Source of the DNA: Cohnella herbarum
GTDB taxonomy: Bacteria; Bacillota; Bacilli; Paenibacillales; Paenibacillaceae
Length of the DNA: 64,000 bases
Direction of reading: 5' to 3'
Assembly: GCF_012849095.1 (NCBI RefSeq)
Contig: NZ_CP051680.1
Span: 6,568,001-6,632,000 of the forward strand
The notes below the pieces were generated by a model. That model was not told where the DNA came from, ran no database searches, and saw only the letters and a list, made by a program, of their open reading frames with translations. Position 1 is the stretch's first letter; each line of letters starts with the position of its first letter. Both the position numbers and the translations under genes were made by a program. Of the stretch, positions 10,201-18,720 are shown in pieces.

Positions 10201-11568
10201 TATTATACTTGCTCCTGCAAGATTGAAATCTCCTATTTGTTCGGACGCTACGATGAAGCTCTCGAATGGGTGGAGCAAGGCAAGTTCAACACGTTCAGAC
10301 AGACTCGGATGCAAGTCCGCAAACAGCATGTTTATCATTCGTTGACGCTGGCAGCCATTCATTCGGATGCTCCGCCGGAAGAGCGCAAAGGCATTCGTGA
10401 CAAGCTTGCTCAACAATTGCAAGAGATGAAGAAATGGTCCGACTATTACGGGCGGAAGTCTTCGGCTTGCTTACTCGTCAAGGCCGAGCTGCAGCGAATC
10501 GACGGAAATCGCGTAGATGCCGCAAGAGGGTACGAAGACGCGATCCGGGAAGCACGCAGCGAAGGAAACCGTTTAATAGAAGCCATCTCTTGCGAACGGG
10601 CGTCATTATTTTATAGGGAAGCAGGGAGTACTACCGGAGCGGATATCCTATTGGCAGATGCTTGCGATGCCTATTCGGTATGGGGAGCTACAGCAAAAGC
10701 GAGAAAATTAAGAGAAGCAAACCCGGAGCTTGAAGCGGCAAGAGTTGAACGGCAAGTGAATCGAGTTACCGTAGTTGATGAAGAAGGATCCATTCAAGCT
10801 ACGCGCGAGATCATGCAAATAAACGTCGACGAAAAAACTCTCATAAAGAAAATTTCGGAATGGGCGAGATCAGAGGACAGTCATAACGTGATGCACCTCT
10901 TCCTAGAGTCGGCGATTAGTTATTCGGGCGCGGAACAGGGATATGTGTTGAATAGTTTCGATAATGGCTTATCTATCGAAAACCAGTTAGGTGAGAGAGT
11001 AGGTAGCGAAGTAGAGGGTTGTTACGCGGACGCGATCGTACGTTATGTCGTCAAGACGGGGGAATCGGTCGTACTCTCGGATGCTTCGCGCAGCGCTTAT
11101 GCGGCAGATCCTTATATCCGCTCCATCCAGCCGAAGTCCGTTCTGTGCATGCCTGTTCTTTTTCCGGGACAATCGCAATCTTCCGTGCTTTATTTGGAAA
11201 ATAATTTGATCCCCGGCGTATTTACTTCGGAGAGGCTTGAAGTGTTGGATCTTATGATCACCCGAATGGTGTACTTGAAGTCGTTGGAGGATTCCCGTAC
11301 GCGGATCAGCGCGACAAGCGAATCTGGAGACAGTCTACCGGTCAGTTCCGTCAATGAGTTACAGCCGCTCTTAGAATCGCTGTCGAACCGAGAAGCGGAA
11401 ATTCTGTACGCGCTGGCGGACGGATTATCCAACAAGGAAGTCGCTTTTCGTTTCGGATTAACGGAAGGTACAGTCAAAAATTACTTATTTCATCTGTACA
11501 GCAAGCTAGGAGTCAAACGGAGAGCTCAGGCGATTGCGCGCGCGAGAGAACTGGGAATACTAGATTAG
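7225..11568 (+). CDS. Giant signalling ATPase: truncated pseudokinase, AAA/STAND domain, GAF, LuxR HTH
   Basis: A 1447-residue protein. Residues 1-155 match only the C-lobe of a Ser/Thr kinase: LSPEQTGRIN and RSDLYALGMIFYEILAG are present, but the N-lobe (glycine loop, lysine) is missing, the HRDLKP catalytic loop reads IGDLNP and there is no DFG, so it is very likely catalytically dead. Residues 190-450 are a predicted AAA/STAND ATPase (Walker A SGRAGSGKT, Walker B VIFLDDLQW). A long helical repeat region (about 560-1150) follows, then a GAF-like domain (about 1195-1350) and a C-terminal LuxR-type helix-turn-helix (about 1380-1447, LSNREAEILYALADGLSNKEVAF). Relatives normally have a full kinase and often a histidine kinase end. 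Start is uncertain: TTG 7225 or 7228; the frame is open back to a stop at 7165 without a good start codon. Target genes unknown. Confidence 0.8.
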   Translation: MLNKSPMELSSFLHIAVALTKMVHSIHKRETVIGDLNPAGVCFQADLRLAELSNNRTLDYAYLSPEQTGRINRAPDQRSDLYALGMIFYEILAGSLPFQADTAEDWVYAHLTIVPKTLSELRPESAGLLESIIMKLLAKMPGDRYQSAYGLLTDLQQCDASIRKNGEIVPFAIAREDEASRFRLPPILFGRETEVDKLHGALERARSGGMACVVVSGRAGSGKTALVRKLRVPVIKDGGQYIAGKCDLMNRDIPFSPILQALRSLIRQVWSESPETVEKLRVELKLALGQGAGVIVQLLPEAAKLLGELRSVEQLAPAEAAIRFRRLLPIFIQVFASREHPLVIFLDDLQWADPATMDVLCSVVFDSSLHHLLIIGAFRDESAPHRKDHGETQADAELWIDRSFSLSKSDNPLQIEHIALLPLSYIDVRHFISHLLNENSARIRLLAEFLYHRTGGDPLYLHRLLDSLYREKKLYYCEDQAVWKWDEAVVAQMPEDPDILELIATRIRMLPPETIELLVIAAAIGHRYHPSTVALVSGRSLPHIRQLLHSVEEEGLLSLEKDSDAAEAEGGYFTFLHDRVQQVAYQMIPETEHARLHLKIGRVMRDHSSDIPEQSIFDKVYHLNLGSGKMTDEAERTELAGFNLQAGLKSKATTAYEAALHFLKIGLDLARDDGAETDSLAYRIMLEMPECEYMCGRVDRAEELLESLMARTADQVERSRIYLIRITMNAYLKRDSLAVGIGLQALAEFGWKLSMKPSTSLVVKEVAMTQIALNGMRNKLPNLPVNHDSHYKALSELVKAMSTSVFTLSLELSAVLFSRFVRYGLKHGNNEAFAYILAGYGLVILRNKISFFQTGLYYINTAFRLSASLDSADLLCRLHYIMGLAVLLHDPDEGVEHLEQSVRYGMESANLTYVNIAMLTSATTHVGNLDSLSARLTTFEDVPQQLVDKVTLNIFRIARWYLARLQGLAGENDEVAMPVQNERFEETLNHEVYYTCSCKIEISYLFGRYDEALEWVEQGKFNTFRQTRMQVRKQHVYHSLTLAAIHSDAPPEERKGIRDKLAQQLQEMKKWSDYYGRKSSACLLVKAELQRIDGNRVDAARGYEDAIREARSEGNRLIEAISCERASLFYREAGSTTGADILLADACDAYSVWGATAKARKLREANPELEAARVERQVNRVTVVDEEGSIQATREIMQINVDEKTLIKKISEWARSEDSHNVMHLFLESAISYSGAEQGYVLNSFDNGLSIENQLGERVGSEVEGCYADAIVRYVVKTGESVVLSDASRSAYAADPYIRSIQPKSVLCMPVLFPGQSQSSVLYLENNLIPGVFTSERLEVLDLMITRMVYLKSLEDSRTRISATSESGDSLPVSSVNELQPLLESLSNREAEILYALADGLSNKEVAFRFGLTEGTVKNYLFHLYSKLGVKRRAQAIARARELGILD

Positions 11569-11589
11569 CTTTACAGGGTAGATAAACTG

Positions 11590-11635
11590 AAAGCCAACGA
11601 TTGGTGCCATTATGCGCCCGATCGTTGGCTTTTTC
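11590..11635 (+). terminator. Terminator after the AAA-LuxR gene
   Basis: AGCCAACGAT pairs perfectly with ATCGTTGGCT and is followed by TTTTT. Confidence 0.88.
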
Positions 11636-11677
11636 GACTTTATTTGCGCAAAACTAACTTTAGTTAGGTTCTTTTTT
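11625..11677 (+). repeat. Leader repeat copy A, upstream of the first SLH gene
   Basis: A stretch of about 53 bp beginning TTGGCTTTTTCGACTT, containing the palindrome TTTGCGCAAA and a small hairpin (AACTAAC / GTTAGGTT) with a T run, is nearly identical to 15420-15473 before the second SLH gene. It may be part of the duplicated unit or a shared leader control element. Confidence 0.75.
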
Positions 11678-11765
11678 TAAGGGAGGGTGTTATATTACCT
11701 CGTGTGAAATGGGGATTTAGGGCTTGATTGCAATGATGATTTATAGTTAAAAAGGAGAATTGATA

Positions 11766-14700
11766 ATGCGAGGAACAAAGAGTTTGAGAAAGAGTTTAGT
11801 ATTATTTTTATGTTTTGCTTTAATCGTGAGCTGGGGTTCGATGTTTATTTCGTCTAAGGCTTCGGCTGCCAGTTCGGATTATAAGCCTCAGCCGGTGGAG
11901 ACGCTAATAAGTGGTCCGGAAGTAAAGGAAGTGGTGTTCCGAGATAACGGCAATGAGGTCAATTTTGCTGATGATCAGGACTCCGATGTCTTCGATATGC
12001 CTTTCTCTTTCACTTTCTATGGGAACACGTTTGACAAAATGATCGCTTCCCCCAATGGTCGCCTCCATTTTAATAACGATAACAACACTAACGAAATCTC
12101 CCCTTTCAGTGATGATCTATATATGACTACGAAGAGCAAAATCCTGTATACGACGATCGGAGAAGCACCTAAACGGAAGTTCGTCATTCAATATACGAAT
12201 ATGACATTTTACAGCACTCGTAATTCGCCACTGGATCCTATGGGTTCCTTTCAAGTAATCCTGTATGAAGAGACGAATGATATTCAATTTCAATATCTTA
12301 CTCTTATGGGATTTCTCGATAATCGTGCATTCGGTACAAATGCAACGGTCCATATAAGGAGCGTTAATCAATCAACAATTCATTCAACTCAAACTAAGAG
12401 TTTGACCGAGAAACAAGCGATTCGGTTTATTAGCGACGAACAAGGCGGCTATAGGATTGCGGAACATAGCGCTTACGAACCAGCTCTCTTAATCACGAAT
12501 GGCCATCCGGGCGTAGCGGCGGCGGTTAGTCCGGCGGACGGCGGCTATGGCGCCTCGACTCAGACGTTCCAATGGAACGAAGCGAGCGATGCGGGCTCTT
12601 ATCGTTTGGTGATCGCCGCGGATGCCGAATTTGAGACGATCGTGAAGGATCAAAGCGGTATCGGACAAAACTCTTACTCCGTAAGCGGGTTAGAATACGG
12701 GAGTATATATTACTGGAAAGTCGTTGCCATTAACGATAACGGTTATACTTTTTCGAATACTTATCGTTTCTTGGTGCCGAATTCAGACACATATTCGAAG
12801 CCATTGAATCAGCCGGTAGAAACTCCTTTTTACGGGGATGAAGCAATGTTCGATAACAATAATCCTTTGCTCGACATCGGCTTCGCGTTTGATCTGTTCG
12901 GTGAACAATTTACGCAACTAATTGCCGAATGGTATGGAGAAATTAGATTCCAGGATCCGAATAGCTATTATTATATGTTCCCTTTCTCCGATGATTATAA
13001 CGGTCTTGAGCTCAGTCCAATGACGAAAGTGATCTATAAGACTATAGGAGCCGAATCGGATCCGGATCAGAAATTCGTAATTCAATATACGAATATGGGA
13101 TTGTGTTGCGACTATGATCAACTGGATCCGTTTGGTACCTTTCAAATCATTCTCTATGAATCGACGAATGAAATTCAGTTTCAATACCCTAATCTTGTAG
13201 GGTTCGATTATGGCGAACGCGCATTTGGCAGCTATGCGGATATCGGATTAAGGGGATCTTTGGGAAGCGTAAACTACTCTAAATCCGGGAATATCAAGAA
13301 GGTGTCGGAGAAACAAGCGATCCGCTTTATTCCAGATGGTCTTGGTAGCTATACGATAACGGCAAATGCTGTGTACGAACCTATTTTACTGACGCTGAAT
13401 ACTTTGCCTGCCGCTCCGACTGCGGTAAGTCCGGCCGACGGTTCCTTATCGGCCCCGAATTTGCAATGGAGCGACGTAAGCGGTGCAACCTCCTACCGGG
13501 TATTGATCGCTACGGATGCCAAGTTTAAATCGATTGTCCTAGATGAAACGGTAGCGCAAAACAACTTGAACGTTAGCGGGTTGGAAGAAGGAATGGGGTA
13601 TTATTGGAAAGTGGTGGCTTTGAATGATGCAGGCTATACTTTCTCGAACACCTATCGATTCGCGCTAGCATCTACTCAATCGATTAATGTCGCAACGAGC
13701 GGGGCAAGCTCGATTACGAGCATGACGGCGACGGTCGGAGGTCATGTTATTGCCAATGGCAACGAAATCATTTCCGAGCGGGGAATCGCATACTCTCTGA
13801 ATGCCAATCCGACGATTAACGACAATAGAAGGGTTGCAGATACAACCGGAACGGGAGATTACTCGGTCATTATCGACAGATTGCAATCGGGAGCAACCTA
13901 CCACATACGGGCTTATGCGGTCTCAGGAGCCGTCATCACCTACGGTCAAGATGAGACGTTCAAGACCTTTAGCTCTAGCGCGAGCTTGAATACGCTGAAC
14001 TTAAGCGGAATAACTTTGGAGCAATCCGTAAGCGAAAGCGTATATGCGTATACGGCAAGCGTTCCCTATTCCGTATCCAGCACGACCGTAACGGCCACCG
14101 TTAGCGATGCGGTCTATGGGAACGTGGCTTTGAGCTTGTACGATGGTGCAGATTCGCTTGTGCTTGGACCGGTAAATCTAGCAAGCGGACAGACAAGCGG
14201 TCAATTGCCGCTTAAATCAGGCAGCAATCAGATCGAACTGGTTCTCACGGCAGAAGATGGCAGCAACAAGCTGTATTCAGTAACCGTAACCCGTGCAGCC
14301 CCACCTGTTACACCAACTCCTTCAAGCGGTGGCGGAGGAGGTTCGAGTACCGTTACATCAAAGGATGGTAAGCTTACTCTTCCAGTAGGTAAAGCTGGTG
14401 AAGTCAGCTTGAATAATGAAATCGAGATCGCCATTCCGGCCAATGCTTCGAAGAAGCAACTGGAACTCACGATCGAGAAGGTATTGAGTACGCAAGGTTT
14501 ACTTAGCAACAAAGAGATTTTAGCGAGCTCGGTCTACGAGATTCTGAAGAACTTCACGGAAAACTTCGATAAACCGGTTACGATCACGATATCTTTCGAT
14601 CCATCGAAACTGAAGAGCGGCCAGACGGTAGCTATCTTCTACTACGATGAAGTAAAGAAAACGTGGGTGAAGGTCGAAGGCGGCAAAATCAGTAAAGATC

Positions 14701-15359
14701 GCATTAGTGCAGATGTTAATCATTTCACGAAGTTTGCAGCGCTTGTTGTAGATGAGAAAACAGGATTGCCGGTATCAGAGCAATCGACAGAACCGACAAC
14801 CAAACCAGCAACAGAAGAAGTTAAATTCAGCGATATCGCGGGACATTGGGCTGAAGCGAGCATCAAACAAGCTGTGTACGGCGGTATCGTCAAAGGGTAC
14901 GCCAATGGCACGTTTAAGCCGAACGCTACCGTGACCCGTGCAGAATTCGCAGTTATGTTGATGAATGCGTTGAAGCCGCAAGGTAATGGAGCGGAGCTGA
15001 AATTCACAGATAACGCGACAATCGGAGCATGGGCTAAGAATGCGGTGGCTCAAGGTGTGCAAGCGGGCATTATTAAAGGCGGCAATGACGGAAGCTTCCG
15101 CCCGAATGCAGAGGTTACACGCGCGGAGATGGCAGTGATGATTGCCAACGCTCTAGGTAAATCCAGTGAAGCGAACGCAACAACAGGCTTCGCGGATGAC
15201 AAGGATATTCCAGCTTGGGCGAAGGGTAGCGTTGCTATCGCGAAGCAAGCTGGCATTGTACAAGGGAAAAGCGGCAACAAGTTTGCTCCGCAAGATAATG
15301 CGACAAGAGCAGAAGCCGTAACCGTACTGCTGAAAATGTTGACACATAAGAACAAATAG
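11766..15359 (+). CDS. SLH-anchored surface protein with two internal duplicated modules
   Basis: About 1197 residues, exported. ATG 11766 lies eight bases after AAAGGAG and starts a signal peptide cut near ASAASS. Two homologous modules of about 190 residues follow (about 35-240 and 345-540; shared FSDD, KFVIQYTNM, FQVILYE / FQIILYE and EKQAIRFI), each ending in a fibronectin-III-like domain with VSPADG and YYWKVVALND. Another FnIII-like segment (about 640-735), a cadherin-like beta-sandwich domain (about 738-840), a GGGG linker, a beta domain beginning KLTLPVGKAGEVSL (about 870-1000) and three C-terminal SLH domains (about 1020-1195) complete it. SLH domains bind pyruvylated secondary wall polymer, so it is held on the cell surface. 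Function of the N-terminal modules unknown. Confidence 0.88.
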   Translation: MRGTKSLRKSLVLFLCFALIVSWGSMFISSKASAASSDYKPQPVETLISGPEVKEVVFRDNGNEVNFADDQDSDVFDMPFSFTFYGNTFDKMIASPNGRLHFNNDNNTNEISPFSDDLYMTTKSKILYTTIGEAPKRKFVIQYTNMTFYSTRNSPLDPMGSFQVILYEETNDIQFQYLTLMGFLDNRAFGTNATVHIRSVNQSTIHSTQTKSLTEKQAIRFISDEQGGYRIAEHSAYEPALLITNGHPGVAAAVSPADGGYGASTQTFQWNEASDAGSYRLVIAADAEFETIVKDQSGIGQNSYSVSGLEYGSIYYWKVVAINDNGYTFSNTYRFLVPNSDTYSKPLNQPVETPFYGDEAMFDNNNPLLDIGFAFDLFGEQFTQLIAEWYGEIRFQDPNSYYYMFPFSDDYNGLELSPMTKVIYKTIGAESDPDQKFVIQYTNMGLCCDYDQLDPFGTFQIILYESTNEIQFQYPNLVGFDYGERAFGSYADIGLRGSLGSVNYSKSGNIKKVSEKQAIRFIPDGLGSYTITANAVYEPILLTLNTLPAAPTAVSPADGSLSAPNLQWSDVSGATSYRVLIATDAKFKSIVLDETVAQNNLNVSGLEEGMGYYWKVVALNDAGYTFSNTYRFALASTQSINVATSGASSITSMTATVGGHVIANGNEIISERGIAYSLNANPTINDNRRVADTTGTGDYSVIIDRLQSGATYHIRAYAVSGAVITYGQDETFKTFSSSASLNTLNLSGITLEQSVSESVYAYTASVPYSVSSTTVTATVSDAVYGNVALSLYDGADSLVLGPVNLASGQTSGQLPLKSGSNQIELVLTAEDGSNKLYSVTVTRAAPPVTPTPSSGGGGGSSTVTSKDGKLTLPVGKAGEVSLNNEIEIAIPANASKKQLELTIEKVLSTQGLLSNKEILASSVYEILKNFTENFDKPVTITISFDPSKLKSGQTVAIFYYDEVKKTWVKVEGGKISKDRISADVNHFTKFAALVVDEKTGLPVSEQSTEPTTKPATEEVKFSDIAGHWAEASIKQAVYGGIVKGYANGTFKPNATVTRAEFAVMLMNALKPQGNGAELKFTDNATIGAWAKNAVAQGVQAGIIKGGNDGSFRPNAEVTRAEMAVMIANALGKSSEANATTGFADDKDIPAWAKGSVAIAKQAGIVQGKSGNKFAPQDNATRAEAVTVLLKMLTHKNK

Positions 15360-15419
15360 TCTAAATCTCATTTTACAAATCTAGAAAGCCAACAACTCAA
15401 GCCGTAAAACGCTTAGTTA

Positions 15420-15473
15420 TTGGCTTTTTTCGACTTTATTTGCGCAAAACTAACTTTTGTTAGGTTCTTTTTT
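15420..15473 (+). repeat. Leader repeat copy B, upstream of the second SLH gene
   Basis: Near-identical copy of 11625-11677, including TTTGCGCAAA. With the preceding inverted repeat from 15386 (AGCCAACAACT / AGTTATTGGCT) it also works as the terminator of the first SLH gene. Confidence 0.75.
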
Positions 15474-15530
15474 CGCAACGATGATCTATGCTTACCCAGG
15501 TGAAGCAAGAAATTTGGAGGAGATAGAGGT

Positions 15531-18287
15531 ATGTACAAAATGAATCGAGCAAGTAAGAAAATAGCGGCATTCATACTGGTTATAATGATGGTGGTCAGTT
15601 GTATGCCAGAACTGTTTACGACAGGAGAAGGCAAAGCCTATGCGGCTGATCATACTATCGTGGTAGGAGAGGGTACGGAAGAAAACCCCTATCAAATCGC
15701 CCATGCGGATCAGCTCAATGATGTAAGAAACCATTTGGAGGTCCCAGGAAACTATTTCATACTGACGGCAGACATTGATTTGAGCAGCTACTCAACGGAT
15801 GTGGGCTGGGCTCCGATTAATGATTTTAATGGAAATATAGACGGCAAAGGTTATACAATAACGGGGTTAACGATTAATAGGCCAATTGAGAGCAATATCG
15901 GATTATTTGGTATTACGAGTGATGGAAGTTCTATTGCAAATATGAAGCTGGAAAATGTAAACGTCAAAGGTGAAAATCAGGTAGGCGGCTTGGTGGGGAG
16001 GCACCAAAATGGAACAATCAGTAACAGCTATGTTTCAGGGAGTGTAAGTGGAATTTTTGACCCTATTTCTTGGCAAAATGGCAGATCTGTAGGTGGATTA
16101 GTGGGTACAAATGAAGGAACAATCAACACCAGCTACTCCACGGCAGGTTTAAAAGGAGCTAGTTATATAGGCGGCTTGGTCGGTGAGAATAATGGAACAA
16201 TTGACAACAGCTATGCTACAGGAAATGTGGAAAGAGCTTCTGGAGCAGGCGGCTTGGTTGGTGTCAATAATGGCACAATCAGCAATAGCTATGGTTCAGG
16301 AAATGTAGAAGCACCTAGTGGAGCAGGCGGTTTGGTTGGCGAGAATAATGGAACGATCAGCACCAGCTATGCTACAGGTTTTGTGGAAGGAGATTATGAA
16401 GCGGGTGGCTTGGTAGGTCGTAATAGCAAATCAATCAGCAACAGCTATGCTGTCGGAAACGTAAATGGATATTATGGTATAGGCGGCTTAGTAGGTTTAA
16501 ATTATAGAGAAGCAACAGTCAGCAATAGCTACTCTATAGGAAAAGTGACAGCCGGTTCCACAGCTGGCGGCTTGATTGGCTCGAATGGCGGAACAATCAA
16601 CTCCAGTTTCTTCGACAGTGTCACATCCGGTCAAGTGGATGCAGGCACGGGTAGGACAACCGCAGAGATGAAGACGATAAGTACTTACGAGGATTGGAAC
16701 TTTACATCGGAATGGTATTTAATCGAAGGTTATTATCCGCAATTACATGCCATTAAAATAAAGACCCCTACAGCTAATGTTGCAAGCGGGCCTGTGGCTT
16801 GGAAAGCAAATGTGACGCTTAGTACCGCAACGGTTAGCGCAGCGGTTTACTATACGATAGACGGCAGCACTCCTTCAACAAGCAGCCTATTGTACAGCTC
16901 ACCTATCGTTGTAAGCAACGATCTGACGATCAAAGCGATTGCAGCAATTGCTGGAAAGCTAGATAGTGAGATGATGCTCGCTAGCTACACGATCGCTCTA
17001 CCGTCAGCACCAATGACCGGCGCTTTGATCCAGGGAACGAACGTCGGAACGACGAAGTTGAACGGTGTTGCAGAGGGTATGGAGTACTCGATTAACACTG
17101 CCGGTTATCAACCTATTACGGCCACATCAGTAGATAATATTAGCGTAATTGCGGGGGATAAGATCTCGATCCGCGTAAAAGCAACCGAAGTAGAGCCAGC
17201 ATCGTTAGCTCAAGTATTGACTGTCGGTTTAGCGGACATTAAGCCTGCGACTAAACCGTCAAATAGTAGCGGTGGCGGCGGTTCATCCACACCTACGGAT
17301 GGCAAATTAACGCTTCCTATAGGTCAAGCAGGCCAAGTTAGCTTGGGAGATACAGTGACGGTTGCGATTCCAACTGGGGCAACGAAAAAAGAATTAAAAT
17401 TAACGATAAGCAAATTACTGGATACGCAAAATCTTGTAACGAATAATCAATCGCTAGTAAGCTCGATCTATGAGATTCTGAAGAGTTTTCCGGAGAACTT
17501 CAGCAAGCCGGTTGCACTGACCTTTGTTTTTGATCCAGCTAACGTAAAGAAAGATCAAAGGGTCGCTGTATTCTATTATGACGAAGCGAAAAAGGGATGG
17601 GTAGAAGTAACGAGCAGCAAGATCAACGGAAACCGGATTAGCGTAGAGGTGGATCACTTCACGAAATTTGCGGTATTTGCAGTAGAACCAACGGGAGTTG
17701 TACCTGAGCCAGAGCAACTTAAGGTACCAACGGACATCACAGTGGAAAATAAATTTAGCGATATCGCGAAACATTGGGCTGAAGCGAATATCAAGCAAGC
17801 GGTGGGTAAAGCCATCGTTAAGGGTTATGCAGACGGAACGTTTAAGCCGAATGCTACCGTAACTCGCGCAGAATTCGCTGTTATGCTGATGAATGCGTTG
17901 AAGCCGCAAGGCGATGGAGCAAAGTTAAACTTCACTGATGCTGCGAAGATCGGAGCTTGGGCTAAGAAAGCGGTGGCTCAAGGAGTGCAAGCGGGCATTA
18001 TTAAAGGGAGCAATGACGGTAGCTTCCGTCCGAATGCGGAGGTCACACGTGCTGAGATGGCCGTGATGATTGCCAACGCTCTGGGTGAATCAAGCCAAGC
18101 GAATGCCGCAACCGGCTTCGCGGATGATAAGGAGATCCCGGCTTGGGCGAAGGGTAGCGTTGCTATCGTGAAGCAAGCGAGTATTGTGCAAGGGAAAAAC
18201 GGCAACGAATTTGCTCCTCAAGACCAAACAACAAGGGCAGAAGCGGTAACGGTTATACTGAAATTGCTGGATCAAATGAATAAGTAA
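15531..18287 (+). CDS. SLH-anchored protein with GLUG repeats
   Basis: A 918-residue exported protein; ATG 15531 follows GGAGGAG, and the signal peptide ends near GKAYAA. Residues about 45-385 form a repetitive beta-helix with at least seven GLUG units of about 29 residues (pattern GGLVG.N.GTI.NSYATG.V), typical of adhesins and surface proteins. Next come a chitobiase-C-like domain (about 412-490, YTIDGSTPS), a further beta domain to about 575, and the same GGGG linker, KLTLPIGQAGQVSL domain and triple SLH array as the preceding gene. The C-terminal 350 residues are closely similar to that neighbour at DNA level, showing recent duplication or gene conversion. Probably a surface adhesin or glycan-contact protein. 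Confidence 0.88.
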   Translation: MYKMNRASKKIAAFILVIMMVVSCMPELFTTGEGKAYAADHTIVVGEGTEENPYQIAHADQLNDVRNHLEVPGNYFILTADIDLSSYSTDVGWAPINDFNGNIDGKGYTITGLTINRPIESNIGLFGITSDGSSIANMKLENVNVKGENQVGGLVGRHQNGTISNSYVSGSVSGIFDPISWQNGRSVGGLVGTNEGTINTSYSTAGLKGASYIGGLVGENNGTIDNSYATGNVERASGAGGLVGVNNGTISNSYGSGNVEAPSGAGGLVGENNGTISTSYATGFVEGDYEAGGLVGRNSKSISNSYAVGNVNGYYGIGGLVGLNYREATVSNSYSIGKVTAGSTAGGLIGSNGGTINSSFFDSVTSGQVDAGTGRTTAEMKTISTYEDWNFTSEWYLIEGYYPQLHAIKIKTPTANVASGPVAWKANVTLSTATVSAAVYYTIDGSTPSTSSLLYSSPIVVSNDLTIKAIAAIAGKLDSEMMLASYTIALPSAPMTGALIQGTNVGTTKLNGVAEGMEYSINTAGYQPITATSVDNISVIAGDKISIRVKATEVEPASLAQVLTVGLADIKPATKPSNSSGGGGSSTPTDGKLTLPIGQAGQVSLGDTVTVAIPTGATKKELKLTISKLLDTQNLVTNNQSLVSSIYEILKSFPENFSKPVALTFVFDPANVKKDQRVAVFYYDEAKKGWVEVTSSKINGNRISVEVDHFTKFAVFAVEPTGVVPEPEQLKVPTDITVENKFSDIAKHWAEANIKQAVGKAIVKGYADGTFKPNATVTRAEFAVMLMNALKPQGDGAKLNFTDAAKIGAWAKKAVAQGVQAGIIKGSNDGSFRPNAEVTRAEMAVMIANALGESSQANAATGFADDKEIPAWAKGSVAIVKQASIVQGKNGNEFAPQDQTTRAEAVTVILKLLDQMNK

Positions 18288-18295
18288 TTGAAGTT

Positions 18296-18331
18296 AAAAA
18301 AGGGGGGCCGAGAAATCGGCTCCCCCTTTCT
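18296..18331 (+). terminator. Terminator after the second SLH gene
   Basis: GGGGGGCCGA and TCGGCTCCCCC form a GC-rich stem with a short GAAA-type loop, followed by TTTCTT; A-rich on the other side, so it may also serve the convergent ferredoxin operon. Confidence 0.85.
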
Positions 18332-18372
18332 TAAGTTCCGCCAGCCGAAAAGCCGGACAATGGCTCCTCTCG

Positions 18373-18720
18373 TCATTCCAAGCGTCGAACCGGTAGAATC
18401 CGATCTATGAAAGGGGTAGTATCGATTGCGGCTAGTTTAATCCGGCCTTTGCCCCATCCGATGGTTTCTCTCCAACTGCCCAATAGGTGGTTATCCACTA
18501 AGTGCTCCTCCGTTGGCGCAACTTCCAATGGGTCGGCATAAGGAGCCACATAGAGCGCATCCACCGGGCAGTAGGCTTCGCATATAAAGCAGGTTTGGCA
18601 ATCCTCTTGACGAGCAATTATCGGAATTTTATTCGCACCTAAATCGAACACATTAGTCGGGCATACTTTCACGCACATCGTGCATTGAACGCAGCGATCC
18701 GAGCTTACGAATTCAATCAT
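18373..18720 (-). CDS. 2x[4Fe-4S] ferredoxin, AprB-like
   Basis: 115 residues. Two cluster motifs are visible: CVQCTMCVKVCP (10-21) and CQTCFICEAYC (40-50), each C-x2-C-x2/3-C with a distant Cys-Pro, giving eight ligands. The C-terminal tail (about 65-115) is longer than in plain ferredoxins and has a Trp-rich SWRETIGWGKG segment. It overlaps the end of the flavoprotein gene by ATGA, so it is almost certainly its electron-transfer subunit, as AprB is to AprA in adenylylsulfate reductases. Similar in its first 60 residues to the second ferredoxin at 24001. Last gene of the operon. Cytoplasmic; the actual reaction is unknown. Confidence 0.85.
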   Translation of the reverse strand: MIEFVSSDRCVQCTMCVKVCPTNVFDLGANKIPIIARQEDCQTCFICEAYCPVDALYVAPYADPLEVAPTEEHLVDNHLLGSWRETIGWGKGRIKLAAIDTTPFIDRILPVRRLE

